A stretch of 64,000 bases of DNA from an uncultured Bacteroidales bacterium (GCA_902784585.1 CACZVM010000003.1:1-64000), one strand, 5' to 3'. Numbered from the stretch's first letter, positions 44,718 to 53,239 are shown. Made by a program: numbers and translations. The notes: generated by a model not told the origin, from the letters alone.

Positions 44718-46397
44718 TTAATTATCCATCAAACCTCTGTAGCGAACGCGTTTCGGCTCACATGCCTCTTCGCCCAGTCGCATCTTCTTGTTTTCCTCAT
44801 ATTCCGAATAACTGCCCTCAAACCAAAACACCTTGCCTTCTCCTTCATAGGCGAGGATATGCGTGCAGATGCGATCCAGGAACCAACGGTCGTGCGAGAT
44901 TACCACGGCGCAGCCGGCGAAGTTCTCCAGACCTTCCTCCAGCGCACGCAGTGTGTTCACGTCTATATCGTTGGTCGGCTCGTCCAGTAGCAGCACGTTC
45001 GCCTCACTCTTCAGCGTCAGCGCCAGATGCAACCTGTTTCGTTCTCCACCGCTCAGCACGCCGCATTTCTTCTCCTGATCCGCACCGGTGAAGTTGAAGC
45101 GGCTCAGATAGGCGCGGGCATTGATCTCTCGGCCCGCTACGCGGATGAACTCCGTGCCACCGCTGATGGTCTCAAACACGCTCTTATTCGGGTCTATATC
45201 CGTATGTTGCTGATCCACATATCCGATCTTCACGGTCTCACCGACGCTGAACGTACCCTTGTCGGCTTTCTCCGAGCCTATGATCATCCTGAACAAGGTG
45301 GTCTTACCCGCACCGTTCGGACCGATCACACCCACGATGCCGTTGGGCGGCAACATGAAGTTCAGGTCTTCAAACAGCAGTCGGTCGCCAAACGACTTGG
45401 CCACGCCCTCTGCATTGATCACCTTATTGCCCAGACGCGGACCGTTGGGAATGAATATCTCCAGTTTCTCCTCTTTTGTCTTCTGCTCCTCATTCAGCAT
45501 TCGGTCATAAGCCTCCAGACGCGCTTTCTGTTTCGCATGACGCGCTTTAGGTGCCATACGGATCCATTCGAGCTCGCGCTCCAGGGTCTTCCTGCGTTTG
45601 CTGGCTTGTTTCTCCTCTTGTGCCATACGGTTAGTCTTCTGCTCGAGCCAACTCGAGTAATTGCCTTTCCAGGGAATACCCTCACCGCGGTCCAACTCCA
45701 GTATCCAACCGGCCACGTGGTCAAGGAAATAACGGTCGTGGGTGATGCATATGACGGTACCTGCATACTGCTGCAGGTGTTGTTCGAGCCAGTCGATACT
45801 CTCCGCATCCAGGTGGTTGGTCGGCTCGTCCAGCAGCAGCACGTCGGGTTGTTGCAGCAACAGACGGCATAAGGCTACACGGCGGCGCTCGCCACCGGAG
45901 AGTGTCGTCACGCTTGCGTCATCGGGCGGGCAACGTAGTGCATCCATCGCGCGGTCCAGTTTTTGGTCGATGTTCCATGCATCGGCGGCATCCAGCTTGT
46001 CTTGCAGTTCTGCCTGACGTGCCAGCAGCTTGTCGAAGTCGGCATCGGGCTCTGCAAAAGCCATGTTGATGTCGTCATATTCCTTCAGCATGTCCATGAT
46101 GGGCTGCACACCTTCCTGCACCACCTCGCGTACGGTCTTCTGCGGATCGAGTTTCGGGTCCTGCTCCAGGTAACCGACGCTGTAGCCGGGTGCCCATACC
46201 ACCTCGCCCTGATATTCTTTCTCTATGCCGGCGATGATCTTCATCAGCGTCGATTTGCCGGCACCGTTCAGACCGATGATGCCGATCTTCGCGCCGTAGA
46301 AGAAACTCAGGTAGATATTGTTCAGTACACGTTTCTGGGGCGCAAAGGTCTTGCCTACGCCCACCATTGAGAAAATGATCTTTTTGTCGTCTGCCAT
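44718..46397 (-). CDS. ettA: Energy-dependent translational throttle protein EttA (ABC-F)
   Basis: A 559-residue ABC-F ATPase that binds the ribosomal E site and gates elongation by energy state. Two ATPase halves are seen: Walker A GLNGAGKST with LSGGERRRVAL and LLLDEPTNHLD, and GPNGAGKTT with LSGGERNRLHLAL and LLLDEPTNDID. The Lys/Arg-rich linker (MAPKARHAKQKARLEAYDRM) is the P-site tRNA-interaction motif of EttA. MADDKKIIFSM is chosen as start; the extension to 46448 enters the end of the GH53 gene. Confidence 0.95.
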   Translation of the reverse strand: MADDKKIIFSMVGVGKTFAPQKRVLNNIYLSFFYGAKIGIIGLNGAGKSTLMKIIAGIEKEYQGEVVWAPGYSVGYLEQDPKLDPQKTVREVVQEGVQPIMDMLKEYDDINMAFAEPDADFDKLLARQAELQDKLDAADAWNIDQKLDRAMDALRCPPDDASVTTLSGGERRRVALCRLLLQQPDVLLLDEPTNHLDAESIDWLEQHLQQYAGTVICITHDRYFLDHVAGWILELDRGEGIPWKGNYSSWLEQKTNRMAQEEKQASKRRKTLERELEWIRMAPKARHAKQKARLEAYDRMLNEEQKTKEEKLEIFIPNGPRLGNKVINAEGVAKSFGDRLLFEDLNFMLPPNGIVGVIGPNGAGKTTLFRMIIGSEKADKGTFSVGETVKIGYVDQQHTDIDPNKSVFETISGGTEFIRVAGREINARAYLSRFNFTGADQEKKCGVLSGGERNRLHLALTLKSEANVLLLDEPTNDIDVNTLRALEEGLENFAGCAVVISHDRWFLDRICTHILAYEGEGKVFWFEGSYSEYEENKKMRLGEEACEPKRVRYRGLMDN

Positions 46398-46422
46398 ATA
46401 ATGGTTTGTTTTGTTTGCTTGT

Positions 46423-47787
46423 TTATCGTTCTTCTTGTCCCAGCGCATTGTACTGCTTGTCGCCTACGCGGATCAGCAGTCGGCCGTTCACCATCTGTTT
46501 CTCGCTCTGCGGTGCCGCCTTGGTCTCTTCTATGCCCTGCGGGTCTTCGTTCAGGAAATGACGCATGTAGTAGGGTGCGCATATCGTCTCGGGCTTCACG
46601 CTCTGACTGGCATAGCCGGATATGGTGCGGTTGATGGCATGGCCGCTGGTGGATATGTTCTCGTCCCAGAAACCGCGGTTGAGCCAACCGGTCAGCACCG
46701 TTCCGCTCGAGGTCTGCCAGTAGGTGTCATCGCCGTTGCCGGCTTCTTCGGGGAACCAATAGTTGATGCCGTCCAGGTTCTCCAGCGGCTTCAGGTTATC
46801 CACCAGATCTTTGACGAAGTTATATTGTCCCGCTTTCGAGCAGGGCCATACAGCCTGTGTGTTGTAGTTGACGCCCTTGGTCGGCCAGTATTGGAAGTTA
46901 TACGCGCACTCGACTATCTGTACGCGCTTCTCCGGGAATTGCGTCTTCAGGTAATTGATGGCGCTGACGAGCGGTGCCAGTACGTCCGCTCCAGTGTTGG
47001 CGGAGGTGGGGGTGAAGTCGGCGTGCCAGAACGGATAATAACTCAGTCCGATGATGTCATAGTCGACATCGTTGGTGCGCAGCTTGTTGTAGTAATAGAA
47101 GTCGTAGCTCTTGTTGCACGGACGGTCTGTGTGAATGATGATCTGCGCCTGCGGACATACTTCGCGTACCGCATTTGTTCCTGCACGCAGCAGGTTCAGG
47201 TAGTCCGGCCAATTGGCATCGGTAGAGGCTTGAGAGTAGGGCGCTACCTTGATGCCGCACAGACCGTACATGATCTCGTTACCCACTTGCACCAGGTCGG
47301 GTGTCGCACCTGCGGCATTCAGTGCCGTCAGCACCTCACGCGTATAGCGGTCTACGCTGTCGGCTTTCTCTGCGGCCGTGCAGTTCTTCCATGCCTCCGG
47401 CGCTTGGATGTTCAGCGCATCCACCCATGTGTCCGAGTAGTGGAAATCCAGCATGAAATACGCTCCGGCTGCTTTGATGCGCTGTCCGAGTGCCGTCACG
47501 TACTGCAGGTCTTGACACACCTGCGGATCGGTCTCGCCTTTCGCATTCTTGCGCTGCGGGTTCACGAAGATACGTACGCGGAACGTGTTCCAGCCGCAGT
47601 CGTTGATCAACCAGCTGATCATGTCGCTGATCGTATGGTTGTACGCATCTTTGTAGGCCGAGTTGTGCTGCTCATACATCGGCAGCATCGAAATATCTCC
47701 GCCTACATAGCGTGTCTGCGCACCTGTCTGCGCTTGCATCAGCGCGCATGTCAACACCATAATAAATGTCCATCCAAAACGTTTCAT
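46423..47787 (-). CDS. GH53 arabinogalactan endo-beta-1,4-galactanase
   Basis: A 454-residue secreted enzyme that cuts beta-1,4-galactan of pectin side chains. Signal peptide about 1-19; then a TIM barrel with GGDISMLP, NTFRVRIFVNP, MLDFHYSDTWVD, acid/base Glu in VQVGNEIMYGL and nucleophile Glu in VQIVECAYNF, matching GH53. A C-terminal extension ends in NGRLLIRVGDKQYNALGQ, similar to tails on two other secreted proteins here. It has its own promoter and heads the 21-kb minus-strand run, but no SusCD or other polysaccharide locus is nearby. Confidence 0.95.
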   Translation of the reverse strand: MKRFGWTFIMVLTCALMQAQTGAQTRYVGGDISMLPMYEQHNSAYKDAYNHTISDMISWLINDCGWNTFRVRIFVNPQRKNAKGETDPQVCQDLQYVTALGQRIKAAGAYFMLDFHYSDTWVDALNIQAPEAWKNCTAAEKADSVDRYTREVLTALNAAGATPDLVQVGNEIMYGLCGIKVAPYSQASTDANWPDYLNLLRAGTNAVREVCPQAQIIIHTDRPCNKSYDFYYYNKLRTNDVDYDIIGLSYYPFWHADFTPTSANTGADVLAPLVSAINYLKTQFPEKRVQIVECAYNFQYWPTKGVNYNTQAVWPCSKAGQYNFVKDLVDNLKPLENLDGINYWFPEEAGNGDDTYWQTSSGTVLTGWLNRGFWDENISTSGHAINRTISGYASQSVKPETICAPYYMRHFLNEDPQGIEETKAAPQSEKQMVNGRLLIRVGDKQYNALGQEER

Positions 47788-47812
47788 ACTTGTTTGCGCA
47801 TAAAAATTCGTG

Positions 47813-47844
47813 CAAAATTACTACAAATTTTTGGAATATACAAG
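47813..47844 (-). promoter_or_regulatory. Promoter of the GH53 gene
   Basis: Minus strand CTTG (47844-47841) and TAATTTTG (47820-47813), spacer 20 nt. The -33 extension is a weaker match (TTGTATATTCC). Confidence 0.75.
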
Positions 47845-47918
47845 TTTTTTTGTCAAAAAATAATGTCTTTGCTCGCACAAGTCTTTTCTGATATACGCAA
47901 ACTGACCACCAGAAATTC

Positions 47919-48062
47919 ACCTGACACTAACGAGACATTATCGAGACATTATCGAGAGTGCACCCCCTCCGAGGGATGGCACTCTTTTCGTAAAATTCTT
48001 TCCGTTTGGCAAAAAATAGCACTTTTATTTGCACATGTCCGAAAAATGTTGTACCTTTGCAG
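47919..48062 (+). repeat. Copy 2 of the ~110-nt hairpin-plus-promoter element, with 11-bp repeats
   Basis: ACCTGACAC is followed by two CGAGACATTAT units (47931-47952), a hairpin AGAGTGC/GCACTCT (47955-47985), TTCCGTTTGGC and the promoter TTTGCACATGTCCGAAA. Parts and order match 3706-3843. There is no upstream gene on this strand, so the hairpin is not needed as a terminator. Confidence 0.75.
48028..48059 (+). promoter_or_regulatory. Promoter of the small-protein/ompH/wzi run
   Basis: TTTGCACATGTC from 48028 and TACCTTTG at 48052-48059, spacer 20 nt, followed by CAGCG. One of the best matches to the extended box. Confidence 0.85.
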
Positions 48063-48078
48063 CGTATTTTGGTGTAGT

Positions 48079-48282
48079 ATGCGCGAAATAGTGATTGTCA
48101 TAGGAATGGTCGCACTGGCGGTAGTGCTCTTGGCCGTAGGAGTAATCCTGCGCAAAGACCATCGTTTCCGCTCGGAACATATCAGCGAAAACCGACGCAT
48201 GCGTGAGCATAACATACACTGTGCCACCGCGCAGGACCGCGAGGCACGCAAACGACGAAAAATGGATATTAACAAACTATAA
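48079..48282 (+). CDS. Small single-pass membrane protein
   Basis: A 67-residue protein starting 20 nt after the promoter. One membrane helix (about 3-24) is followed by a basic cytoplasmic tail with HISENRRMREHNIHCATAQD. I recall short Bacteroidales proteins with a similar helix and a tail containing HI..N..LR...I.CA..QDRE, but the function is unknown. It is three bases ahead of the OmpH/Skp gene, so it may act with envelope chaperones. Confidence 0.7.
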   Translation: MREIVIVIGMVALAVVLLAVGVILRKDHRFRSEHISENRRMREHNIHCATAQDREARKRRKMDINKL

Positions 48283-48285
48283 ATT

Positions 48286-48909
48286 ATGAACAACAAGATT
48301 CAAACAATTATCAATGCTGTACTGGCAGTGGCCGTTGTCGTGCTCTTCTGCCTCGTCTTTATCTTCAAACCTGCCAAACCTGCACAGCAGGAAATTCAGG
48401 CCAGTGGTGAACTGATGCCTATCGCCATCATCAACACCGATTCGATCCTGAAGAACTACACCCTGGCTATTGAGGCTTCCGACAAACTCGCTTCGCGCTA
48501 TGAGGAGTCGATGCTCAAGCTCGACACCAAAGCCAAATCGCTGCAGAAAGAGGCCGAGACCTTCCAGCAGGACTATGTCAACTTCCAGAAGAAAGTGGAA
48601 GCTAACGCCTTCCTCAGCCGCGAACGCGCCGAGAGTGAGGCTGCACGCCTGGAGAAACAGCAACGCCAACTTGTGGCTAAGCAGCAGGATCTGGAGAACC
48701 TCCGTCAGAAACTGAGCAACGACTTCATGAACGAACAGGCGGCCCTGACGCAACAACTGCAAGACTCTGTGCAGCAGTACCTGCGTGAATACAACGCCGA
48801 CGGCCATTACCACCTCGTGCTCAACGATGCTGTGCTGATGAACAAAGTGGCAGGCTACGACATCACCGACGAGGTGATCGAGGCGCTCAACGCACGCTAC
48901 GCAAAATAA
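48286..48909 (+). CDS. OmpH/Skp family periplasmic chaperone
   Basis: A 207-residue Skp-like protein. N-terminal membrane segment or uncleaved signal (about 8-28); IAIINTDSILKNY, the family start pattern; a long coiled-coil hairpin rich in Glu, Lys and Gln (about 60-165); and the terminal LVLNDAVLMNKVAGYDITDEVIEALN. Skp holds unfolded outer-membrane proteins in the periplasm. The Wzi-like outer-membrane gene follows. Confidence 0.9.
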   Translation: MNNKIQTIINAVLAVAVVVLFCLVFIFKPAKPAQQEIQASGELMPIAIINTDSILKNYTLAIEASDKLASRYEESMLKLDTKAKSLQKEAETFQQDYVNFQKKVEANAFLSRERAESEAARLEKQQRQLVAKQQDLENLRQKLSNDFMNEQAALTQQLQDSVQQYLREYNADGHYHLVLNDAVLMNKVAGYDITDEVIEALNARYAK

Positions 48910-48950
48910 AGAATGAAAGATAAAGGATGAAGATGAAGGGAATTAGATTT

Positions 48951-50822
48951 ATGAAAATCGAGAAACGCTTGGGTCTTAAATGGCAGGGCTTGCTGGTCCT
49001 TTCATTTTTCATTTTTCATTTTTCATTTTCCTACGCCCAGCGTATTCCCGAGGCCATCGAGTACACCGAGATATACGACTATCTGGAGGAACTGACTACC
49101 GATGGCATCATCCGCAGTAATGCGGCTATCAAGCCCTACACGCGCGACCAGATAGCTCGGATGCTCCGCGAGGCGCAGAGTAGGGACTCCCTGCTCAGCC
49201 GCAGGCAGAAGGACGATCTGCAGTTCTACCTGCAGAACTATGCACTCGAGTGCGACACGCTGCCCGTCTACTACAGCTACGGCCATCGTCACGTCACACA
49301 GTGGATCACGTCGGTCAGCAACCTCTCGCTGGCTGACCCCTCGCTGCATATTCTTACTAAAGACAAAGTCTTTAAGATGCGCATCCGGCCCATCCTCGGC
49401 ATGGATCTGTATGCCAACAAACGCGGACTGCTACAGCACCGCTGGTATGGCATCGACATGCAGATGGACATTGCCCACCACCTCTCTATTTGGGGTTCTA
49501 TCCGTGACAATAGTTGGGGCGGACAAGGTGTCAACGGCTCGAAGATCAGCTACGGATGGGTGAATAACGGCAGCGGACTGTCGCCTGTACCGGCACTGAA
49601 CAACATCCCCGGCTCGCAGTACAAAGAGGCGAACTATGGAGGCGACTTCTCCGACTCGCGCGGTGGTATTTCGCTCTACACATGGTGGGGTAGCATCGGC
49701 GTACAGCGCGAACGCATACAATGGGGCGACGCACAGCATTGCTCCAACATCCTCTCGGCGCATAATCCAGCCGTTCCAATGCTGACGATCCAACTGACGC
49801 CATGCCGATGGTTCCAGTTTGATTATTTCCATGCCTGGCTGCCCAGTAATGTTGTAGATTCTACGTATTATTACGTAGAGCAGGAACAAGAGGGCGTCAC
49901 GGGACGAGAATATCGTCCGGCCAACAAGTTCATGGCGGCGAACATGTTCACCTTCCTGCCTTGCAAATACGTCCAGTTCTCGTTCGGTAACTCCATCGTC
50001 TATGCGGAGCGTAATGTGCAGGCACAATATTTCATCCCCATCGCGTTCTTCAAGTCGCTCGACCACCTCTTCACCAAGGGAATCAACTCGGAGAACCAGA
50101 ACTCGCAAGTGTTCGCCAGCATTACTGTGCGGCCTACCGACCATCTGCGTCTCTATGGTTCGTTCTTCCTGGATGAATTCAAGTTCGCCCGTCTCAAACC
50201 CTCCAATCCCGAGCATAATCCTGTGTCCTACCTGGTGGGTTTCAACTGGAGCGGTTGGCCTGTACGCGGACTGGCCCTACGCGGAGAGTTCATGCGTGCC
50301 TATATCGCTTGTTATACGCACTCGATCAAGGTACTCGACTACACTTCCAACAGCTACAACATGGGCCATTATATGGGGGATAACTCACAATCGATCTTCT
50401 TGCAACTCAGTTACCGTCCCGTACGTGGCTTGCGTCTGATGCTCGACTACACCCGCGACACCAAATATCGCTCGTACGGCTATTTCCGCGACTATATCGC
50501 CGGTTCGCGCGTGGAGAACCCCATCATCGCGCAGAAACCCTTTAGCGGGAAGATCTGGTGCAACGATATCATCAACTTCCGTGCTGTCTATGAGGTATTC
50601 AACAACTGCTATGCACACGTGGACATCACCTATAACAACGCACGCGCCTATGCACCAACTTCGCCTCGCATAGATGGCGAAGACCGCGGATGGAATGCTG
50701 ACGGCACCAGTCGCAACTTGGCGGGCGCAGAATTACAATCGTATTATCTCGACAAATATACACCCGCATACTTCCAAGGTCGCACCCTGACCTTCACCTG
50801 CGGACTATCCTTCGGATTCTAA
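48951..50822 (+). CDS. Wzi-like capsule assembly outer-membrane protein
   Basis: A 623-residue outer-membrane barrel of the Caps_assemb_Wzi family. Wzi anchors or organises capsule at the cell surface; members in Bacteroidota are often outside capsule loci, as here. Signal peptide about 1-29, then a periplasmic part (IPEAIEYTEIYDYLEEL) and a barrel with many aromatic strands, WGSIRDNSWGGQ and a final Phe. The signal-peptide core is encoded by four CATTTTT-like heptads. An ATG at 48927 (MKMKGIRF) is the alternative start. Confidence 0.87.
   Translation: MKIEKRLGLKWQGLLVLSFFIFHFSFSYAQRIPEAIEYTEIYDYLEELTTDGIIRSNAAIKPYTRDQIARMLREAQSRDSLLSRRQKDDLQFYLQNYALECDTLPVYYSYGHRHVTQWITSVSNLSLADPSLHILTKDKVFKMRIRPILGMDLYANKRGLLQHRWYGIDMQMDIAHHLSIWGSIRDNSWGGQGVNGSKISYGWVNNGSGLSPVPALNNIPGSQYKEANYGGDFSDSRGGISLYTWWGSIGVQRERIQWGDAQHCSNILSAHNPAVPMLTIQLTPCRWFQFDYFHAWLPSNVVDSTYYYVEQEQEGVTGREYRPANKFMAANMFTFLPCKYVQFSFGNSIVYAERNVQAQYFIPIAFFKSLDHLFTKGINSENQNSQVFASITVRPTDHLRLYGSFFLDEFKFARLKPSNPEHNPVSYLVGFNWSGWPVRGLALRGEFMRAYIACYTHSIKVLDYTSNSYNMGHYMGDNSQSIFLQLSYRPVRGLRLMLDYTRDTKYRSYGYFRDYIAGSRVENPIIAQKPFSGKIWCNDIINFRAVYEVFNNCYAHVDITYNNARAYAPTSPRIDGEDRGWNADGTSRNLAGAELQSYYLDKYTPAYFQGRTLTFTCGLSFGF
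49003..49030 (+). repeat. Heptad repeat (CATTTTT) inside the Wzi-like signal peptide
   Basis: Three perfect CATTTTT units and a fourth, CATTTTC, encode the hydrophobic core of the signal peptide. A gain or loss of one 7-bp unit would shift the reading frame. Confidence 0.9.
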
Positions 50823-50839
50823 AAATCAACCCTAGCATA

Positions 50840-52273
50840 ATGAAAAAACTTTTCTCATTTCTAGTCGCTTTCGGCTGTGCAGTCAGCCTGAACGCCACGA
50901 CCTTCAATTTTGATTCATCGGCTTCCGTCTCGCAAACGATAGACGGTATCTCTGTGCAATTAGGACAGGGGAATAACGCCACTAACGCGCCTGCGTATTC
51001 ATCCTATGTGGGCATGAAGATCTATGCGAGCAACACCATAACGATTGATGCTGAGCAATCATTCTCCAATGTACAACTGGTATTCTCGATGAACCAAGGT
51101 AAGGCTTACTTGCCGATGACAGCTTCTACCGGTAATTTGCAGGGCGGCGGCACGCCGGCTGACAAGGACGACAAGAAGGTAGATGTATGGACCGGAAGTA
51201 CCAACCATCTGGTGTTTACCTTTGGAACATCGGGGCAACGTATCATCTATCAGATAGTGGTAGATGGCGAACCGATTGACCTGAACCCGATAGTTTACGT
51301 GGATACTACGTCGCTTGACTCAAGTTTTCTGTATGGCGAACCTACTGCTGTACTGGTACCGGACATGAACTTCCTCAAGAAGGAATACGCCTTCATCGAG
51401 AGCAATATTCGCGTGTCGTGTTCGCTGGGTACGATCCTCAATAACGACACCGTTTCCATGCCGTATTTCAACTGCAATGCAGGCAATACGCTGACCTTTG
51501 AGACTACTCAACCGATGAAGGGCATCGCCATCAACGGATATGTGCGCAAACAGTTCTCTGCCTCGGTGGACAATGGCAACATCGAATATTGCAGCCCCGG
51601 CGAACTGGAAGACGATTGGGAGGGATATCCTGTGGTGATCATCAGCGACATCAATGCCACCTCTGTCACCATCCAGTGCGACAAGCAGCTGCGTTGCTAT
51701 GCCGTCCGTGTCTATTTTGAGGCAAACCCCGCGGAAGAACTGGATTGCGGCGGTAGTTCGGGAGAAGGAGAAGTATTTAACTTGACTTTCGACTCTGCCG
51801 ATGCTGTGTATGAATCTGAGGACTCCGCAGATGAGGGCAAACCCAACTACACTGTTTTTCTCTACAACAATGAGAACCCCGATTATCCATACATCGCGTT
51901 GGATCTCTATCCTGCTACGCAGGGCGACTTGGTAGGTACGTATAGCAAGGACAATGAGTCGCTGGGCGATTATTCATGGTATCAATATGGAGAAGACGAG
52001 ATGGACTTCACATGGATGGAGTCGGATGGGGCAGTAGCCATCAGCAAAACTGGAGAAATATATACCATTTCCGGTTATATCTCTTGTGATGACAACAACA
52101 CCTACAACTTCCGCTTCACCGGCACAATGCCTTTCTATACCGACACGGATTATTATACGGAAGGCATAGAAGACGCCAATGCCGAACAACGCGCCACGAA
52201 GATACTACGCAACGGACAACTGCTCCTGATATACAAAGACAAAGTCTATACTGTTACAGGACAACGACAATAA
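50840..52273 (+). CDS. Secreted protein of unknown function with shared C-terminal tail
   Basis: A 477-residue protein with a signal peptide (MKKLFSFLVAFGCAVSLNA). Residues about 20-135 and 140-300 are beta-rich, Asn/Thr/Asp-rich regions like adhesin or carbohydrate-binding modules. A lipocalin-like segment (about 320-440: TFDSADAVYE ... FRFTGTMPFY) follows. The tail (NGQLLLIYKDKVYTVTGQ) matches the S8 and GH53 proteins. Acidic overall. Eighteen bases after the Wzi-like gene. Confidence 0.75.
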   Translation: MKKLFSFLVAFGCAVSLNATTFNFDSSASVSQTIDGISVQLGQGNNATNAPAYSSYVGMKIYASNTITIDAEQSFSNVQLVFSMNQGKAYLPMTASTGNLQGGGTPADKDDKKVDVWTGSTNHLVFTFGTSGQRIIYQIVVDGEPIDLNPIVYVDTTSLDSSFLYGEPTAVLVPDMNFLKKEYAFIESNIRVSCSLGTILNNDTVSMPYFNCNAGNTLTFETTQPMKGIAINGYVRKQFSASVDNGNIEYCSPGELEDDWEGYPVVIISDINATSVTIQCDKQLRCYAVRVYFEANPAEELDCGGSSGEGEVFNLTFDSADAVYESEDSADEGKPNYTVFLYNNENPDYPYIALDLYPATQGDLVGTYSKDNESLGDYSWYQYGEDEMDFTWMESDGAVAISKTGEIYTISGYISCDDNNTYNFRFTGTMPFYTDTDYYTEGIEDANAEQRATKILRNGQLLLIYKDKVYTVTGQRQ

Positions 52274-52276
52274 ACA

Positions 52277-52304
52277 AAATAAGCGGCCGAAAGGTCGCTT
52301 ATTT
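52277..52304. terminator. Convergent terminator
   Basis: AAATAAGCG-GCC/GGT-CGCTTATTT hairpin with a GAAA loop between the secreted protein and the glycosyltransferase gene; serves both strands. Confidence 0.92.
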
Positions 52305-52315
52305 GTTTCGTTGGC

Positions 52316-53203
52316 TTATTTGTTTCTCATTCGATGATAGTCGCGCCGTGCTTCTATCACGGCTTTGGCGCTGCCTGTTTTGCCCTGCAGCAAGAAGAAA
52401 CAACAGGCTGCATAGTCCAAGAAGAAACGAAGGAACAGTACTCCCCATGGGTGCTGTCGGTTCTTGTAGATCATCAGCAGGTTGTTGCGGAAGTTCAGAT
52501 AGGTCTTGCGGGGATTGTCGTAACTGAGAGCACCGCCACCCAAGTGGAACACCGTGCTCTGAGGTACACAGGCCAACTTCCAACCGGCACGTCTCATGCG
52601 CCAGCAAAGATCTATCTCCTCCATGTGCGCAAAGAACGATGCGTCCAATCCGCCTAAGTCCTTATACACTGACGTGCGTACGCACATACATGCACCTGTG
52701 GTCCAATCCACCTCCACGATGCTGTCGTACTGACCATTATCCACCTCTACGCGTCCCCAGCGGCGGCCACGGCAGTAGGGATAGCCTAACCAACTCAGAT
52801 AACCGCCTGCGGCACCGGCGTGCTCGAAGCGCTCACGCTGACGCCAACTGCGTATCTTAGGTTGCACGGCTGCTATCTCCGGGTGCGCATCCATATAGTC
52901 GAGCAGGGTGGTCAACCAGCCTTCCGTCACTTCTACATCACTGTTGAGCAGCACTGTATAGTCTGCCTCCGTCTGTGCGATGGCGCGGTTGTATCCTTCC
53001 GCAAACCCGTAGTTCTTGTCCAGTACGAGGGTCTTGACTTTCGGAAACTCTGCTTTCAGCACCGCAAGACTATCGTCTGTACTGCCGTTGTCGGCTACGA
53101 TCACCTCTGCGCCCGGCAGCGCAGTATATTTCACCACCGACGGCAAGTAGCGACGCAACATCTCTGCGCCATTCCAGTTTAATATAATAACACTACACTT
53201 CAT
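52316..53203 (-). CDS. Glycosyltransferase family 2 (rhamnosyltransferase-like)
   Basis: A 295-residue GT-A enzyme starting at MKCSVIILNWNG; six further codons upstream are repeat-encoded. It has DNGSTDDS for the nucleotide site, VLLNSDVEV as the metal-binding motif, GACMCVRTSVY and EIDLCWRMRRAGW, the pattern of WcaA/rhamnosyltransferase relatives. The C-terminal 45 residues include a hydrophobic stretch that may rest on the membrane. It follows the LpxL-like gene with its stop in a heptad repeat, which suggests a role in envelope glycan synthesis. Confidence 0.9.
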   Translation of the reverse strand: MKCSVIILNWNGAEMLRRYLPSVVKYTALPGAEVIVADNGSTDDSLAVLKAEFPKVKTLVLDKNYGFAEGYNRAIAQTEADYTVLLNSDVEVTEGWLTTLLDYMDAHPEIAAVQPKIRSWRQRERFEHAGAAGGYLSWLGYPYCRGRRWGRVEVDNGQYDSIVEVDWTTGACMCVRTSVYKDLGGLDASFFAHMEEIDLCWRMRRAGWKLACVPQSTVFHLGGGALSYDNPRKTYLNFRNNLLMIYKNRQHPWGVLFLRFFLDYAACCFFLLQGKTGSAKAVIEARRDYHRMRNK

Positions 53204-53206
53204 CCT

Positions 53207-53239
53207 TTCACCAATTACCAATTACCAATTACCATTAAC
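53207..53239 (-). repeat. Heptad repeat (GGTAATT) between the acyltransferase and glycosyltransferase genes
   Basis: Four units on the minus strand. They encode the last residues of the acyltransferase (NGNW), provide its TAA stop and end just before the glycosyltransferase ATG. Confidence 0.88.

Noticed and set aside
46423-47787. A polysaccharide utilisation locus around GH53
   Set aside because: No SusC/SusD, sulfatase or regulator lies nearby.
46411-48078. Open frame on the plus strand that runs into the 67-residue membrane protein
   Set aside because: The first 556 codons are antisense to the GH53 gene and cross its promoter; only the last 67 codons, after the promoter at 48028, make sense.
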